In this document: in pieces, positions 7,129-13,894 of the stretch
Numbering within the stretch: the stretch's first letter is position 1
Layout of the letters: each line of letters starts with the position of its first letter
DNA from: an uncultured Eubacteriales bacterium
GTDB taxonomy: Bacteria > Bacillota > Clostridia > Lachnospirales > Anaerotignaceae
NCBI GenBank assembly: GCA_900548595.1
Contig: URLB01000049.1
Span: 1 to 14,182, forward strand
DNA: 14,182 nt
Direction: 5' to 3'
Position numbers and translations under genes: made by a program
The notes under the pieces: model-generated
What the model was told of the DNA's origin: nothing
Seen by the model: only the letters and a program-made list of their open reading frames with translations
Database searches by the model: none

Positions 7129-7134
7129 CCGCCT

Positions 7135-9936
7135 TTATTCAGTTAAATAGTTTTCCATATATCCGCCTGTCGGTTCATAGTTAAGTCCCATATATTCCCC
7201 TATTATATTCCTTGCCGTTACCGCCGCAGGAGAGCCGGAAACATCTCCGAACGGTATCATTACCGTTACGGCTATCTGAGGATTATCATACGGCGCAAAT
7301 CCTACAAACCATGAATGCGAACTGTTATTTTTATTTTCCTCGGCTGTACCCGACTTAGCGGCCACATCAATAGGGAAATCCTTAAATACGTTTCTCAGGG
7401 TTCCTTTACTTCCCTGCGTAACAAGCCTCATTCCCTCATATACCGCGTCCAAGTTCTCCCGGTCTATTTCCATTATATTTTCCACAACCTCTTCTGTCTG
7501 CTGTGTTACCGAACCATCGGCGCTCTTAACCTTGTCTATCAGGTGCATTTTATATCTTGTTCCTCCATTTGCCAGCGTTGCTATATATTTGTTCATGCTG
7601 GCGGCGGAAAAACTGTTTACCGACTGGCCTATGGCAGCCCTTATGGTATCGCCGGAAGTCCACCTCGTCTGGCTCGGCGTTGCTTCCGGGTTCTGCCACT
7701 TCATAATTTCCTCTTTATATGACGGAGACGCCATTGACGGAGGATTCTCTCCTATTTCCATTCCCGTCGGAGAATTGAGTCCGAAAGCATCATAGTATTC
7801 GTCAAGTATAGTTATACCCTTAAGACTTGTCGGGTCATCCGTTTCTCCGCCGAGCATATAGCTGACGTCATAGAAGAAGTAGTTGCACGAAACCTCCAGC
7901 GCATGCGATACGTTCACATATCCGTGGGTACTTCCGCTAAGCGAGTATATCATACATCGCGCATACGGCGTTCCTGCCTTCGTAAACAATCCTTCGTCTT
8001 TTATAGTCTGTTCGGGCGTTATTATACCAGTTTCAAGAGCCGCCACAGCCGTTACCATTTTAAGAGTTGAACCCGGCGCTTTTTTCTGCATAAGAGGTCT
8101 GTTTACAAGAGGAGTCGACGGGTCTTCCAGAAGTTTATTATAGTATTCGTTATTAAATGTATTTACAAGCTCGTTATTGTCATACGACGGGTAAGTAACA
8201 AGCGCAAGCGTCTTTCCCGAATTTACATCGGATACTACAACAGAACCGCTGCACGGGTTAAGATTTGTTTCGGCAGGCGTGAGGTCTCCCGTTCTGAGCT
8301 TATCGATTATTATTTCCAGAGGAGAAAGCTCTCCCGATACTATCCTTGCCCTGTAATTATCATCGGCTGTTATTATGCCCTGTTCCAGCATAACAAAAAT
8401 CATTGTCGTATATGAAAGCGTACCGTCCTCGACGGCTTTTGTAAGCACCTGCTTTGCGGCTGTTTTCTGCTCGCTGTCGCTTATATCTATGTCTTTGTTA
8501 TATGAAAGTATAAGGTTTTTTAACGTAAGCTGATACCCTTCCTCTGCCTTCATTATACTTGAAACCGAAATACTTCCGCTTTCTATCATAGACGTAAAAA
8601 GCTGTTTCAGCGTAACGGGCACGTCCTTTTCCAATTCCGATGTAAGTCTCGTTATAATCGCCTCGGCCAGAGCGTCCTCCAAATAATTATACGCAGCTAT
8701 TTGAAGGTCTTTATCTATAGTGAGGAATACGTCGTTTCCGGAAACGGGAGCTTCCGTTTCCAAAGTGCTTATTTTTCGTCCCATATTGTCGACTTCCACA
8801 AGCATTTTTCCGTCTTTTCCGTTCAACTCCAGTTCCATTACTTTTTCTATTCCCGTTTTTCCCACTATATCTCCCGAATCGTATCCATACTGCTCATACT
8901 CTTTCAGTTCCTCGTCGGAAATCTGTCTTATATAACCGAGTATGTTGGAAAACTTGTCGCCCTCTTCATATTTTCTCATGGACTCCGTTTCCACCGAAAC
9001 TCCGGGGAATATATCGAGATTTTCCTTTACTTCCGCTATTATTTTATCATTTATTTCCCTTGCCACCGTTACAGGCTGGTATTTTTTAAATCTCTGCAAA
9101 TAAAGAGAATATCTTACTGCCGCCAGTTTTCTCTGCATAGCAGGAGACATGTTTTGCGGAATACCGAAAAGGTCGATAAGGTATTCCATAGATTCCTCGG
9201 CTGTATTGTCAAGTTCCTCGCCATCCATGGAAACATCCTTTTTCCACCTCTGTATTTCTTTCTCGTTTTCGATAATAAACGTATAAGGTCTGTCCTCTGA
9301 TACGGGAAGTTCGTCGACTATTTCTCCGCCGTTTGACTCTATAGTCATTATCAGGTTCATAATCATTATGTTTTTATCGCTGATATTGATACCGAGTGAA
9401 ACTATTTCCCTCTTTTTATTTTCATCAACAGTCCCATCTAATCCGTAAGAATCATATAAATATTCAAGCGTTCGAACTGCGTCATATCTCATCTGTTTTT
9501 TATCCAGACCTATATCGGTCTTCCATTCCTCCAGCTCATCGCCTGATATTGTAAACTTCGGCTCCGTATCTCTGGAAATGGGAAGATTATCCGTAACGGT
9601 ATATCCGTTTTCTTTCATCTTCTCATACAATTTAACAACCTGCTCGTTTTTATCCTCATAATCTACGGCTATACTATCGTCTATTTCAATGGAGAAAGCC
9701 GCTTCATTTACCGCAAGCGGTCTTCCGTATCTGTCATATATATTGCCTCTTGCCGCGGGCATGGAAACCTCCCTGGTTACGCTGGACGTAATGCCTGCGC
9801 TGGCCTCCTCGCCGTTTACAATCTGCATATAAAACAGTCTGCATACAAGTACGGCAAATATGGCGGCTACAATAACCAGAAGCACGAAAAGCCGGTTTTT
9901 CATCAGCTCGCTTAATCTTTCCTTAAATGTATCCAA
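7135..9936 (-). CDS. mrdA: Penicillin-binding protein 2 (elongasome transpeptidase)
   Basis: A 933-residue class B PBP, the D,D-transpeptidase partner of RodA in side-wall synthesis. It has one N-terminal membrane anchor (about 15-37) and then the pedestal domain with RGNIYDRYGRPLA (63-75). Two related segments at about 100-185 and 192-278 look like a duplicated domain. The transpeptidase domain has all catalytic motifs: STLK with Ser623 and Lys626, SCN (683-685) and KSGT (861-864). A roughly 150-residue insertion (about 412-562) separates the first transpeptidase strand (FLTIDKDLQ) from GSVVVSDVNSGKTLALVTYPS. The length is well above the ~630 residues of E. coli PBP2; extra segments are known in clostridial PBP2s. 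The start is TTG with AAAGGA about 10 bases upstream; the next in-frame ATG has no ribosome binding site. It follows mreD by 24 bases. Confidence 0.93.
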   Translation of the reverse strand: MDTFKERLSELMKNRLFVLLVIVAAIFAVLVCRLFYMQIVNGEEASAGITSSVTREVSMPAARGNIYDRYGRPLAVNEAAFSIEIDDSIAVDYEDKNEQVVKLYEKMKENGYTVTDNLPISRDTEPKFTISGDELEEWKTDIGLDKKQMRYDAVRTLEYLYDSYGLDGTVDENKKREIVSLGINISDKNIMIMNLIMTIESNGGEIVDELPVSEDRPYTFIIENEKEIQRWKKDVSMDGEELDNTAEESMEYLIDLFGIPQNMSPAMQRKLAAVRYSLYLQRFKKYQPVTVAREINDKIIAEVKENLDIFPGVSVETESMRKYEEGDKFSNILGYIRQISDEELKEYEQYGYDSGDIVGKTGIEKVMELELNGKDGKMLVEVDNMGRKISTLETEAPVSGNDVFLTIDKDLQIAAYNYLEDALAEAIITRLTSELEKDVPVTLKQLFTSMIESGSISVSSIMKAEEGYQLTLKNLILSYNKDIDISDSEQKTAAKQVLTKAVEDGTLSYTTMIFVMLEQGIITADDNYRARIVSGELSPLEIIIDKLRTGDLTPAETNLNPCSGSVVVSDVNSGKTLALVTYPSYDNNELVNTFNNEYYNKLLEDPSTPLVNRPLMQKKAPGSTLKMVTAVAALETGIITPEQTIKDEGLFTKAGTPYARCMIYSLSGSTHGYVNVSHALEVSCNYFFYDVSYMLGGETDDPTSLKGITILDEYYDAFGLNSPTGMEIGENPPSMASPSYKEEIMKWQNPEATPSQTRWTSGDTIRAAIGQSVNSFSAASMNKYIATLANGGTRYKMHLIDKVKSADGSVTQQTEEVVENIMEIDRENLDAVYEGMRLVTQGSKGTLRNVFKDFPIDVAAKSGTAEENKNNSSHSWFVGFAPYDNPQIAVTVMIPFGDVSGSPAAVTARNIIGEYMGLNYEPTGGYMENYLTE

Positions 9937-9960
9937 TTCACTTCATTCCTTTACGGAAAA

Positions 9961-10476
9961 CTAGAAAAGCCTGCGCTTTTCCTTCTCCTTTTTCTCAACA
10001 CCGTTATTTACGCTGTACAGTATTCTGTAAACGACAATAGCCGCTATTCCGGTATAAACAGCCTGCGGTATGATAACGCTGAACAGGAAATAAAAAACAT
10101 TGTAATTTCCTTTCAACAAAAATCCCGTTACATATATCACAAGTCCCGTTACAAAACTGGCTATGGCGGAAAGCGTTACGGGAAGCACATAATTCTCCCT
10201 GTAAAAATTCCTGTGGGCTATTCCGCATAAATAACCGGTAAGCATACCTAACAAAGCATAAAATCCGAGAGCGCTTCCGAAAAATATATCGTAAAGCAGA
10301 CCTGCGAAAAATCCGACCGCAGCGCCGGCGTTCTGCCCACGCAACAGCGAATACGACACTATAATTATAAGCATTGTATCGGGTATAACGCCTCGTATTT
10401 CTATAAGCTGTAAAACCGTTGTCTGAAGTATAAAATTTATTATGAGTACGGCGGCTGTAACGACAGCGTTAATCAT
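9961..10476 (-). CDS. mreD: Rod shape-determining protein MreD
   Basis: A 171-residue, very hydrophobic membrane protein with about five spans, ending in a basic cytoplasmic tail (KKEKEKRRLF). MreD is part of the elongasome that links MreB and MreC to PBP2 and RodA. Typical MreD content is visible in the DTMLIIIVSYSLLRG stretch (about 33-47) followed by the glycine/alanine-rich FFAGLLYDIFFGSALGFYAL region. GGAGG lies 9 bases before the ATG, inside the end of mreC, and the mreC TGA is separated from the mreD ATG by a single base. MreD sequences are poorly conserved, so the call rests equally on topology and on position between mreC and mrdA. Confidence 0.92.
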   Translation of the reverse strand: MINAVVTAAVLIINFILQTTVLQLIEIRGVIPDTMLIIIVSYSLLRGQNAGAAVGFFAGLLYDIFFGSALGFYALLGMLTGYLCGIAHRNFYRENYVLPVTLSAIASFVTGLVIYVTGFLLKGNYNVFYFLFSVIIPQAVYTGIAAIVVYRILYSVNNGVEKKEKEKRRLF

Positions 10477-10477
10477 A

Positions 10478-11326
10478 TCACTCCACCTCCGCAGTATTAT
10501 CCACGGTTTCCGTTACGACAAGCACCGTATCAAGATGTTTAAAATCAACCTTAGGCTCTATAACGGCATATTTGGTAAGTCCGTTCTGATCCTGATGTAC
10601 CTCCGTTACATATCCGATACTTATTCCGGCAGGATAATAGTCGCTGAGACCCGATGTTATTATCTCGTCGCCCTCCATTATCTCCGCCTCGGAATCTATG
10701 TATTCCATTTTGCAAAGTCCCTGCTTCATCAACTCATGATCGCCGGTAACAACACCCAAATCACCCGTTCTCAAGCTTTTTGCCGAAACCGAAGAACGGC
10801 TGTCCAATATGCTGTATACGTTTGAATATGTCGAACTTGCGTCAACTACCCTGCCGACAAGTCCACCGGCATTTACAACCGCCATATTATTGCCGATACC
10901 GTCTCCTTTTCCCTTATCTATAAGGAAGCTGTCAAACCATACGCCCGTATCTTTGGCTATAACATTTGCCCCCGTCGTATCGTATTCACGGTATTTTCTT
11001 GATACTTCCAAAAGCTCCGACAGTTTTTTGTTTTCGTCTTCATAGAGTGAAAGGCGTTTATTTTCCGCTTCCAGTTCCTCTATACGTTCTTTCAGCTGTC
11101 TGTTTTCGTCGGCAAGTTCCTTTCTTTTTATAATGTCGTCGACAGCGTCGTTTACCCACCCCGTTACCGAGGCTACCGCCCCTTGAAAAGGCGTAATTAC
11201 AAACCCGAAAACATCATCCATAAAAGCTGCGTTTATTTTTCTTCCGGCAGTAAAAAACGATATGAGAGCGAGCGCTATTGTCGCCAGTATTAGCAATTGT
11301 TTTTTATATTCATGGAAAATTTTCAA
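10478..11326 (-). CDS. mreC: Rod shape-determining protein MreC
   Basis: A 282-residue bitopic protein that activates PBP2 and organises the elongasome outside the membrane. It has a short cytoplasmic N-terminus, one membrane span (about 10-27), an amphipathic coiled coil rich in Glu, Lys and Leu (about 64-110), and then the two beta-barrel MreC domain with VIAKDTGVWFDSFLIDKGKGDGI and GLVGRVVDASSTYS, both characteristic. The start codon is TTG, supported by GGGGAG 9 bases upstream; no in-frame ATG exists before residue 36, beyond the membrane span. The gene begins 16 bases after mreB and nearly abuts mreD, in the standard mreBCD order. Confidence 0.94.
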   Translation of the reverse strand: MKIFHEYKKQLLILATIALALISFFTAGRKINAAFMDDVFGFVITPFQGAVASVTGWVNDAVDDIIKRKELADENRQLKERIEELEAENKRLSLYEDENKKLSELLEVSRKYREYDTTGANVIAKDTGVWFDSFLIDKGKGDGIGNNMAVVNAGGLVGRVVDASSTYSNVYSILDSRSSVSAKSLRTGDLGVVTGDHELMKQGLCKMEYIDSEAEIMEGDEIITSGLSDYYPAGISIGYVTEVHQDQNGLTKYAVIEPKVDFKHLDTVLVVTETVDNTAEVE

Positions 11327-11342
11327 TTATAAACGCTCCCCG

Positions 11343-12371
11343 TTAAAATTTTGGTTTCCTCGGCGATATAAGAACGCCCTTTAACTTTTCGATATTTTCC
11401 AACACCATTCCCGTGCCTTTCGCAACACAGTCTAACGGGTCGTCCGCAACGTTTACGGGCATGCCCGTTTCTTCCGTTATCAGTCTGTCAAGCCCCGACA
11501 ACAGAGCGCCGCCGCCTGTCAACGTTATTCCCGTTTCCATTACGTCCGCAGCCAATTCGGGAGGCGTAGACTCCAATGTCTGTCTTATGGTATCTATTAT
11601 TTCATGTATAGGGTCATATATGGCTTTCTGGATTTCATCACTTGTTATGGTCGCCGTTTTCGGAAGACCCGTTATCAAGTCGCGTCCTCTTATGTCCATT
11701 TCCTCCAGTACATCCTTCGGATATGCGGAACCGATTGTAAGCTTTATTTCCTCCGCCGTTCTGTCCCCTATGGCAAGGTTATATTCCTTTTTAATAAAAG
11801 CGGATATATATGCGTCCAGTTCATCTCCGCCTACTCTCAAAGATGTACTTGTAACTATTCCTCCTAACGATATTACGGCAACATCGCTTGTTCCGCCGCC
11901 TATATCCACTATCATGCTTCCCGTAGGCTCCTCCACGGGAAGTCCCGCTCCTATGGAAGCAGCCATAGGCTCTTCTATCAAATATGCCTCTCTGTCCTTT
12001 GCGCCGGCAGCAATTGCCGCCTCTGTAACAGCTCTTTTTTCAACCTCCGTAACGCCTGAAGGCACGCATATTATAACCCTCGGCTTCGGCCCGAAAAACG
12101 ATCTTGTATATGCCTTATCTATAAAATATCTCAGCATTGCCTGGGTAATGGCAAAATCGGCTATAACCCCGTCTTTTATAGGGCGTATTGCCACTATATT
12201 CCCAGGCGTTCTGCCTATCATCTCTTTTGCCTCGTTACCTACCGCAAGGACTTCGTTCGTATTTGTATTTATAGCGACAACCGACGGTTCGCTGATGACT
12301 ATTCCTTTTCCTCTTACATATACAAGGGTGTTTGCCGTACCTAAATCTATTCCCATATCTTTTCCAAACAT
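11343..12371 (-). CDS. mreB: Rod shape-determining actin MreB
   Basis: A 342-residue bacterial actin that forms membrane-bound filaments guiding lateral wall synthesis. The actin-fold nucleotide motifs are clear: phosphate-1 DLGTANT (9-15), phosphate-2 DIGGGTSD (156-163) and the adenosine loop TGGGALLSGLDR (285-296). PSGVTEVEKRAV (104-115) and IEEPMAASIGAG (132-143) are strongly MreB-like. I start at the ATG at 12369-12371, which has AGGGG 8 bases upstream; an in-frame TTG six codons earlier overlaps that ribosome binding site. It heads the mreBCD-mrdA run. MreB and the paralogue Mbl are hard to separate by eye; the immediate mreC-mreD neighbours favour MreB. Confidence 0.95.
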   Translation of the reverse strand: MFGKDMGIDLGTANTLVYVRGKGIVISEPSVVAINTNTNEVLAVGNEAKEMIGRTPGNIVAIRPIKDGVIADFAITQAMLRYFIDKAYTRSFFGPKPRVIICVPSGVTEVEKRAVTEAAIAAGAKDREAYLIEEPMAASIGAGLPVEEPTGSMIVDIGGGTSDVAVISLGGIVTSTSLRVGGDELDAYISAFIKKEYNLAIGDRTAEEIKLTIGSAYPKDVLEEMDIRGRDLITGLPKTATITSDEIQKAIYDPIHEIIDTIRQTLESTPPELAADVMETGITLTGGGALLSGLDRLITEETGMPVNVADDPLDCVAKGTGMVLENIEKLKGVLISPRKPKF

Positions 12372-12499
12372 ATAGCTTTCCCCTCTCAAACAACCAATAA
12401 ATTACATATATGTTAACCGACCGTTTATAAGTCTATTGTATTTTAAGTATAAAACTCCCAGTATATTTAATATTAACTGTTTTCCGTATTTTTTTCAAT

Positions 12500-12529
12500 A
12501 TTATACTTATGTAAATTTAGTAAAGGCAA
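12500..12529 (-). promoter_or_regulatory. Candidate sigma-A promoter for mreBCD-mrdA
   Basis: On the minus strand TTGCCT and a perfect TATAAT are separated by 18 bases. Transcription would start near 12493, giving a leader of about 120 bases before the mreB ATG. Other -10-like words exist in this AT-rich region, so this is the best of several candidates. Confidence 0.5.
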
Positions 12530-12599
12530 AATATTTCTCCGTAATTTACCTATAGAATTACAGTCTTCCCACTATGGCGGAATGTCAAACACAGCAAGG

Positions 12600-12629
12600 A
12601 AATTTATACAAATAAAACCGTATAAATTT
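12600..12629. repeat. Inverted repeat between mreB and blaI promoters
   Basis: AAATTTATAC and GTATAAATTT form perfect 10-bp arms around a 10-base spacer. The element is 35 bases upstream of the blaI -35 box and about 70 bases upstream of the mreB -35. No T run follows on either strand, so it is not a terminator; a protein-binding site is possible. Confidence 0.6.
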
Positions 12630-12664
12630 GTAAATAATTTCAGTTTAAACATTTTATTACAATA

Positions 12665-12693
12665 TTGTAGCGAATATTTTTTCATGGTATACT
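12665..12693 (+). promoter_or_regulatory. blaI promoter
   Basis: TTGTAG (12665-12670) and TATACT (12688-12693) are separated by the optimal 17 bases. The predicted transcription start falls inside the inverted repeat that begins right after the -10 box, leaving a leader of about 25-30 bases before the blaI ATG. Confidence 0.7.
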
Positions 12694-12713
12694 TTGTCTA
12701 AGTACATAGACAA
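12694..12713. promoter_or_regulatory. Putative BlaI operator
   Basis: TTGTCTA and TAGACAA are perfect 7-bp inverted arms around AGTACA, giving an 18-of-20 symmetric site. It begins immediately after the -10 box and covers the predicted start, where a bound dimer would block transcription. BlaI/MecI/CopY proteins bind dyads of this kind and repress their own operon; assignment to this BlaI is inference from position. The blaI Shine-Dalgarno AAGGTGG begins at its right edge. Confidence 0.7.
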
Positions 12714-12726
12714 GGTGGATGTTAAA

Positions 12727-13080
12727 ATGAATATACGTGAAACGGAAATGAATATACTTGAAATTCTTTGGAAAGAGGGACCTCTTCCCGCAAGTGAACT
12801 ATATAAAATATTAGAAGACTCTATCGGTTGGAAAAGAAGCACAACATATACAGTATTAAAAAAATGCATAGAAAAAAATTTTATAGAAAGAAAAGACCCC
12901 GGATTTATATGTATACCGATTATCGAAAAAAGCAGCGTCCAAAAGGCAAAAATTGCGGATATTATTTCTGTATTTTTCAACAACTCAAAACCGAATTTCT
13001 TAAACACATTCCTCAGTGATGAAACATTAACCGAAGAAGAAGTGAAGGAACTTAAAGATTACGTAAATCGTCTAAAATGA
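12727..13080 (+). CDS. blaI: BlaI/MecI/CopY-family transcriptional repressor
   Basis: A 117-residue winged-helix repressor of the BlaI/MecI type. Residues 1-72 form the DNA-binding domain: RETEMNILEILWKEG (4-18), SELYKILEDSIGW, the recognition helix region RSTTYTVLKKCIEK (38-51) and the wing ending FICIPII. The rest is the helical dimerisation segment, including the ETLTEEEVKELKDYV end typical of the family. I chose the ATG at 12727 because AAGGTGG lies 8 bases upstream; a TTG 33 bases earlier lies in the operator. It is followed by a blaR1-type gene and controlled by an apparent operator. No beta-lactamase is in the window, so the regulated target is unknown. The gene is much more AT-rich than the mre genes (14 of 60 GC at 12841-12900), which hints at acquisition. 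Confidence 0.9.
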   Translation: MNIRETEMNILEILWKEGPLPASELYKILEDSIGWKRSTTYTVLKKCIEKNFIERKDPGFICIPIIEKSSVQKAKIADIISVFFNNSKPNFLNTFLSDETLTEEEVKELKDYVNRLK

Positions 13081-13090
13081 GGTCAACACC

Positions 13091-13660
13091 ATGAATTTGA
13101 TTTTATTAAATATATCAGCCTCAATAATGATACTGACAACATTGTTCATACATAAAATTTTCAAAAAGCACGTTCCGCACGACATATTTTGTATATTATG
13201 GCTCGTTATTATTTTAAGACTGTTTTTTCCGATTAAATTAGAAACAAGATTAAGTTTATGGAATCTTATAATAAAATCCGAACATGTCGTTGCCGATTTT
13301 ACAAATTTGCCGATATCACACGGGTATACGACAATCGCCGATTTTGTTCAAAATAATTCTTTTGTTATCACACCTATCTATAAAATAATATGGTGTACAG
13401 TATGTTCGGCTGTCGGAATATTTTTTCTTTCACAATAATAAAAACTTTGAAAGCAATAAAAACTTCAAGTTATATAAATGACAATTTCATAAACGACGTT
13501 ATAAGCCGTCAAAATTTTTACCGACATGTAAATATAAAATCAATGAAGGGCATATCTTCCCCTTCGACATTAGGTATAATACGACCTACAATACTTTTTC
13601 CGGAAAGTTTCGATTTCGGCGACAAAAATACCTTAGAATGTATACTGCTTCACGAAACAG
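13091..13660 (+). pseudogene. blaR1: BlaR1/MecR1-type M56 sensor peptidase, frameshifted and truncated
   Basis: This is the N-terminal part of a membrane M56-family metallopeptidase, which in intact systems senses a signal and leads to inactivation of BlaI. GAGGT overlapping the blaI stop precedes the ATG by 7 bases. The first frame codes membrane segments at about residues 2-20, 32-48 and 96-113 and stops at 13436-13438. The coding then continues in another frame from about 13425 with IIKTLKAIKTS and the diagnostic SSPSTLGIIRPTILFPESF and LECILLHE. Adding one T to the six-T run at about 13422-13427 would restore a single frame. The gene breaks right after HE of the HExxH zinc motif, where the sequence switches to GC-rich, unrelated coding. 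The catalytic core and sensor domain are absent, so it cannot be functional as assembled. Confidence 0.85.
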
Positions 13661-13818
13661 GGTATGGGACACGCCAACATGCGCGCCGGATGCTCCGCGA
13701 GGGCGCCACGGCGGCAGAGGCCGGACGGGAATGCGGGTTTTCGGATTATTCGACGTTTTACAAGGCGTTCAAGGCGCAGACCGGCCTTGCGCCGCAGGCG
13801 TTTGTGAATCGACTGTAA
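13661..13818 (+). pseudogene. AraC-family regulator, C-terminal helix-turn-helix fragment
   Basis: About 52 residues match the end of an AraC/XylS DNA-binding domain: a helix around ARRMLREGATAAEAG, then the second helix-turn-helix with ECGFSDYSTFYKAFKAQTGLAPQAF, ending VNRL and TAA. The first helix-turn-helix and the sensor domain are missing because the sequence joins broken blaR1 at about 13660. By chance the frame runs open across the join. GC is very high here (46 of 60 at 13681-13740), unlike the rest of the window. Such regulators often neighbour sugar ABC transporters, which fits the solute-binding protein alongside. The exact left edge is uncertain by roughly 10 bases. Confidence 0.8.
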
Positions 13819-13828
13819 AAAAACAAAA

Positions 13829-13860
13829 GGGCGAAGGCACCCCGTGGGATGCCCTCGTCC
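13829..13860. terminator. Bidirectional intrinsic terminator
   Basis: A long stem pairs 13829-13842 with 13847-13860, with two mismatches and one G-T pair. It has A-rich sequence on the left and TTTTT on the right. It sits between the convergent AraC-fragment and solute-binding-protein genes and can terminate both. Confidence 0.85.
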
Positions 13861-13894
13861 TTTTTAGGTTGAAAGGAAACTCTCGTAAGCGATT

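Larger units (their letters stand above)
12372..12726. other. Divergent intergenic region, mreB / blaI
   Basis: This 355-base AT-rich region separates minus-strand mreB from plus-strand blaI. It holds a candidate mreB promoter (12500-12529), a 10-bp-arm inverted repeat (12600-12629), a weaker 6-bp inverted repeat (12541-12561), and the blaI promoter and operator (12665-12713). I see no gene or structured RNA in it. Confidence 0.8.

Noticed and set aside
11413..12375. A 320-codon plus-strand open frame opposite mreB
   Set aside because: It is exactly antisense to a strongly conserved gene and its translation shows no domain. It is explained by the codon bias of mreB.
12541..12561. Inverted repeat GTAATT-N9-AATTAC upstream of mreB
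   Set aside because: Only 6-bp AT-rich arms, easily expected by chance in this region; not listed as a separate feature.
12657..13007. A minus-strand open frame of 116 codons over blaI
   Set aside because: It overlaps blaI, its promoter and its operator, and the translation has no family features; a shadow in AT-rich DNA.
13390..13818. An open frame that would encode a BlaR1-AraC fusion protein
   Set aside because: The two halves differ sharply in GC content. Each lacks essential neighbouring residues, and the frame begins inside frameshifted blaR1 with no ribosome binding site. It is better read as two broken genes joined together.
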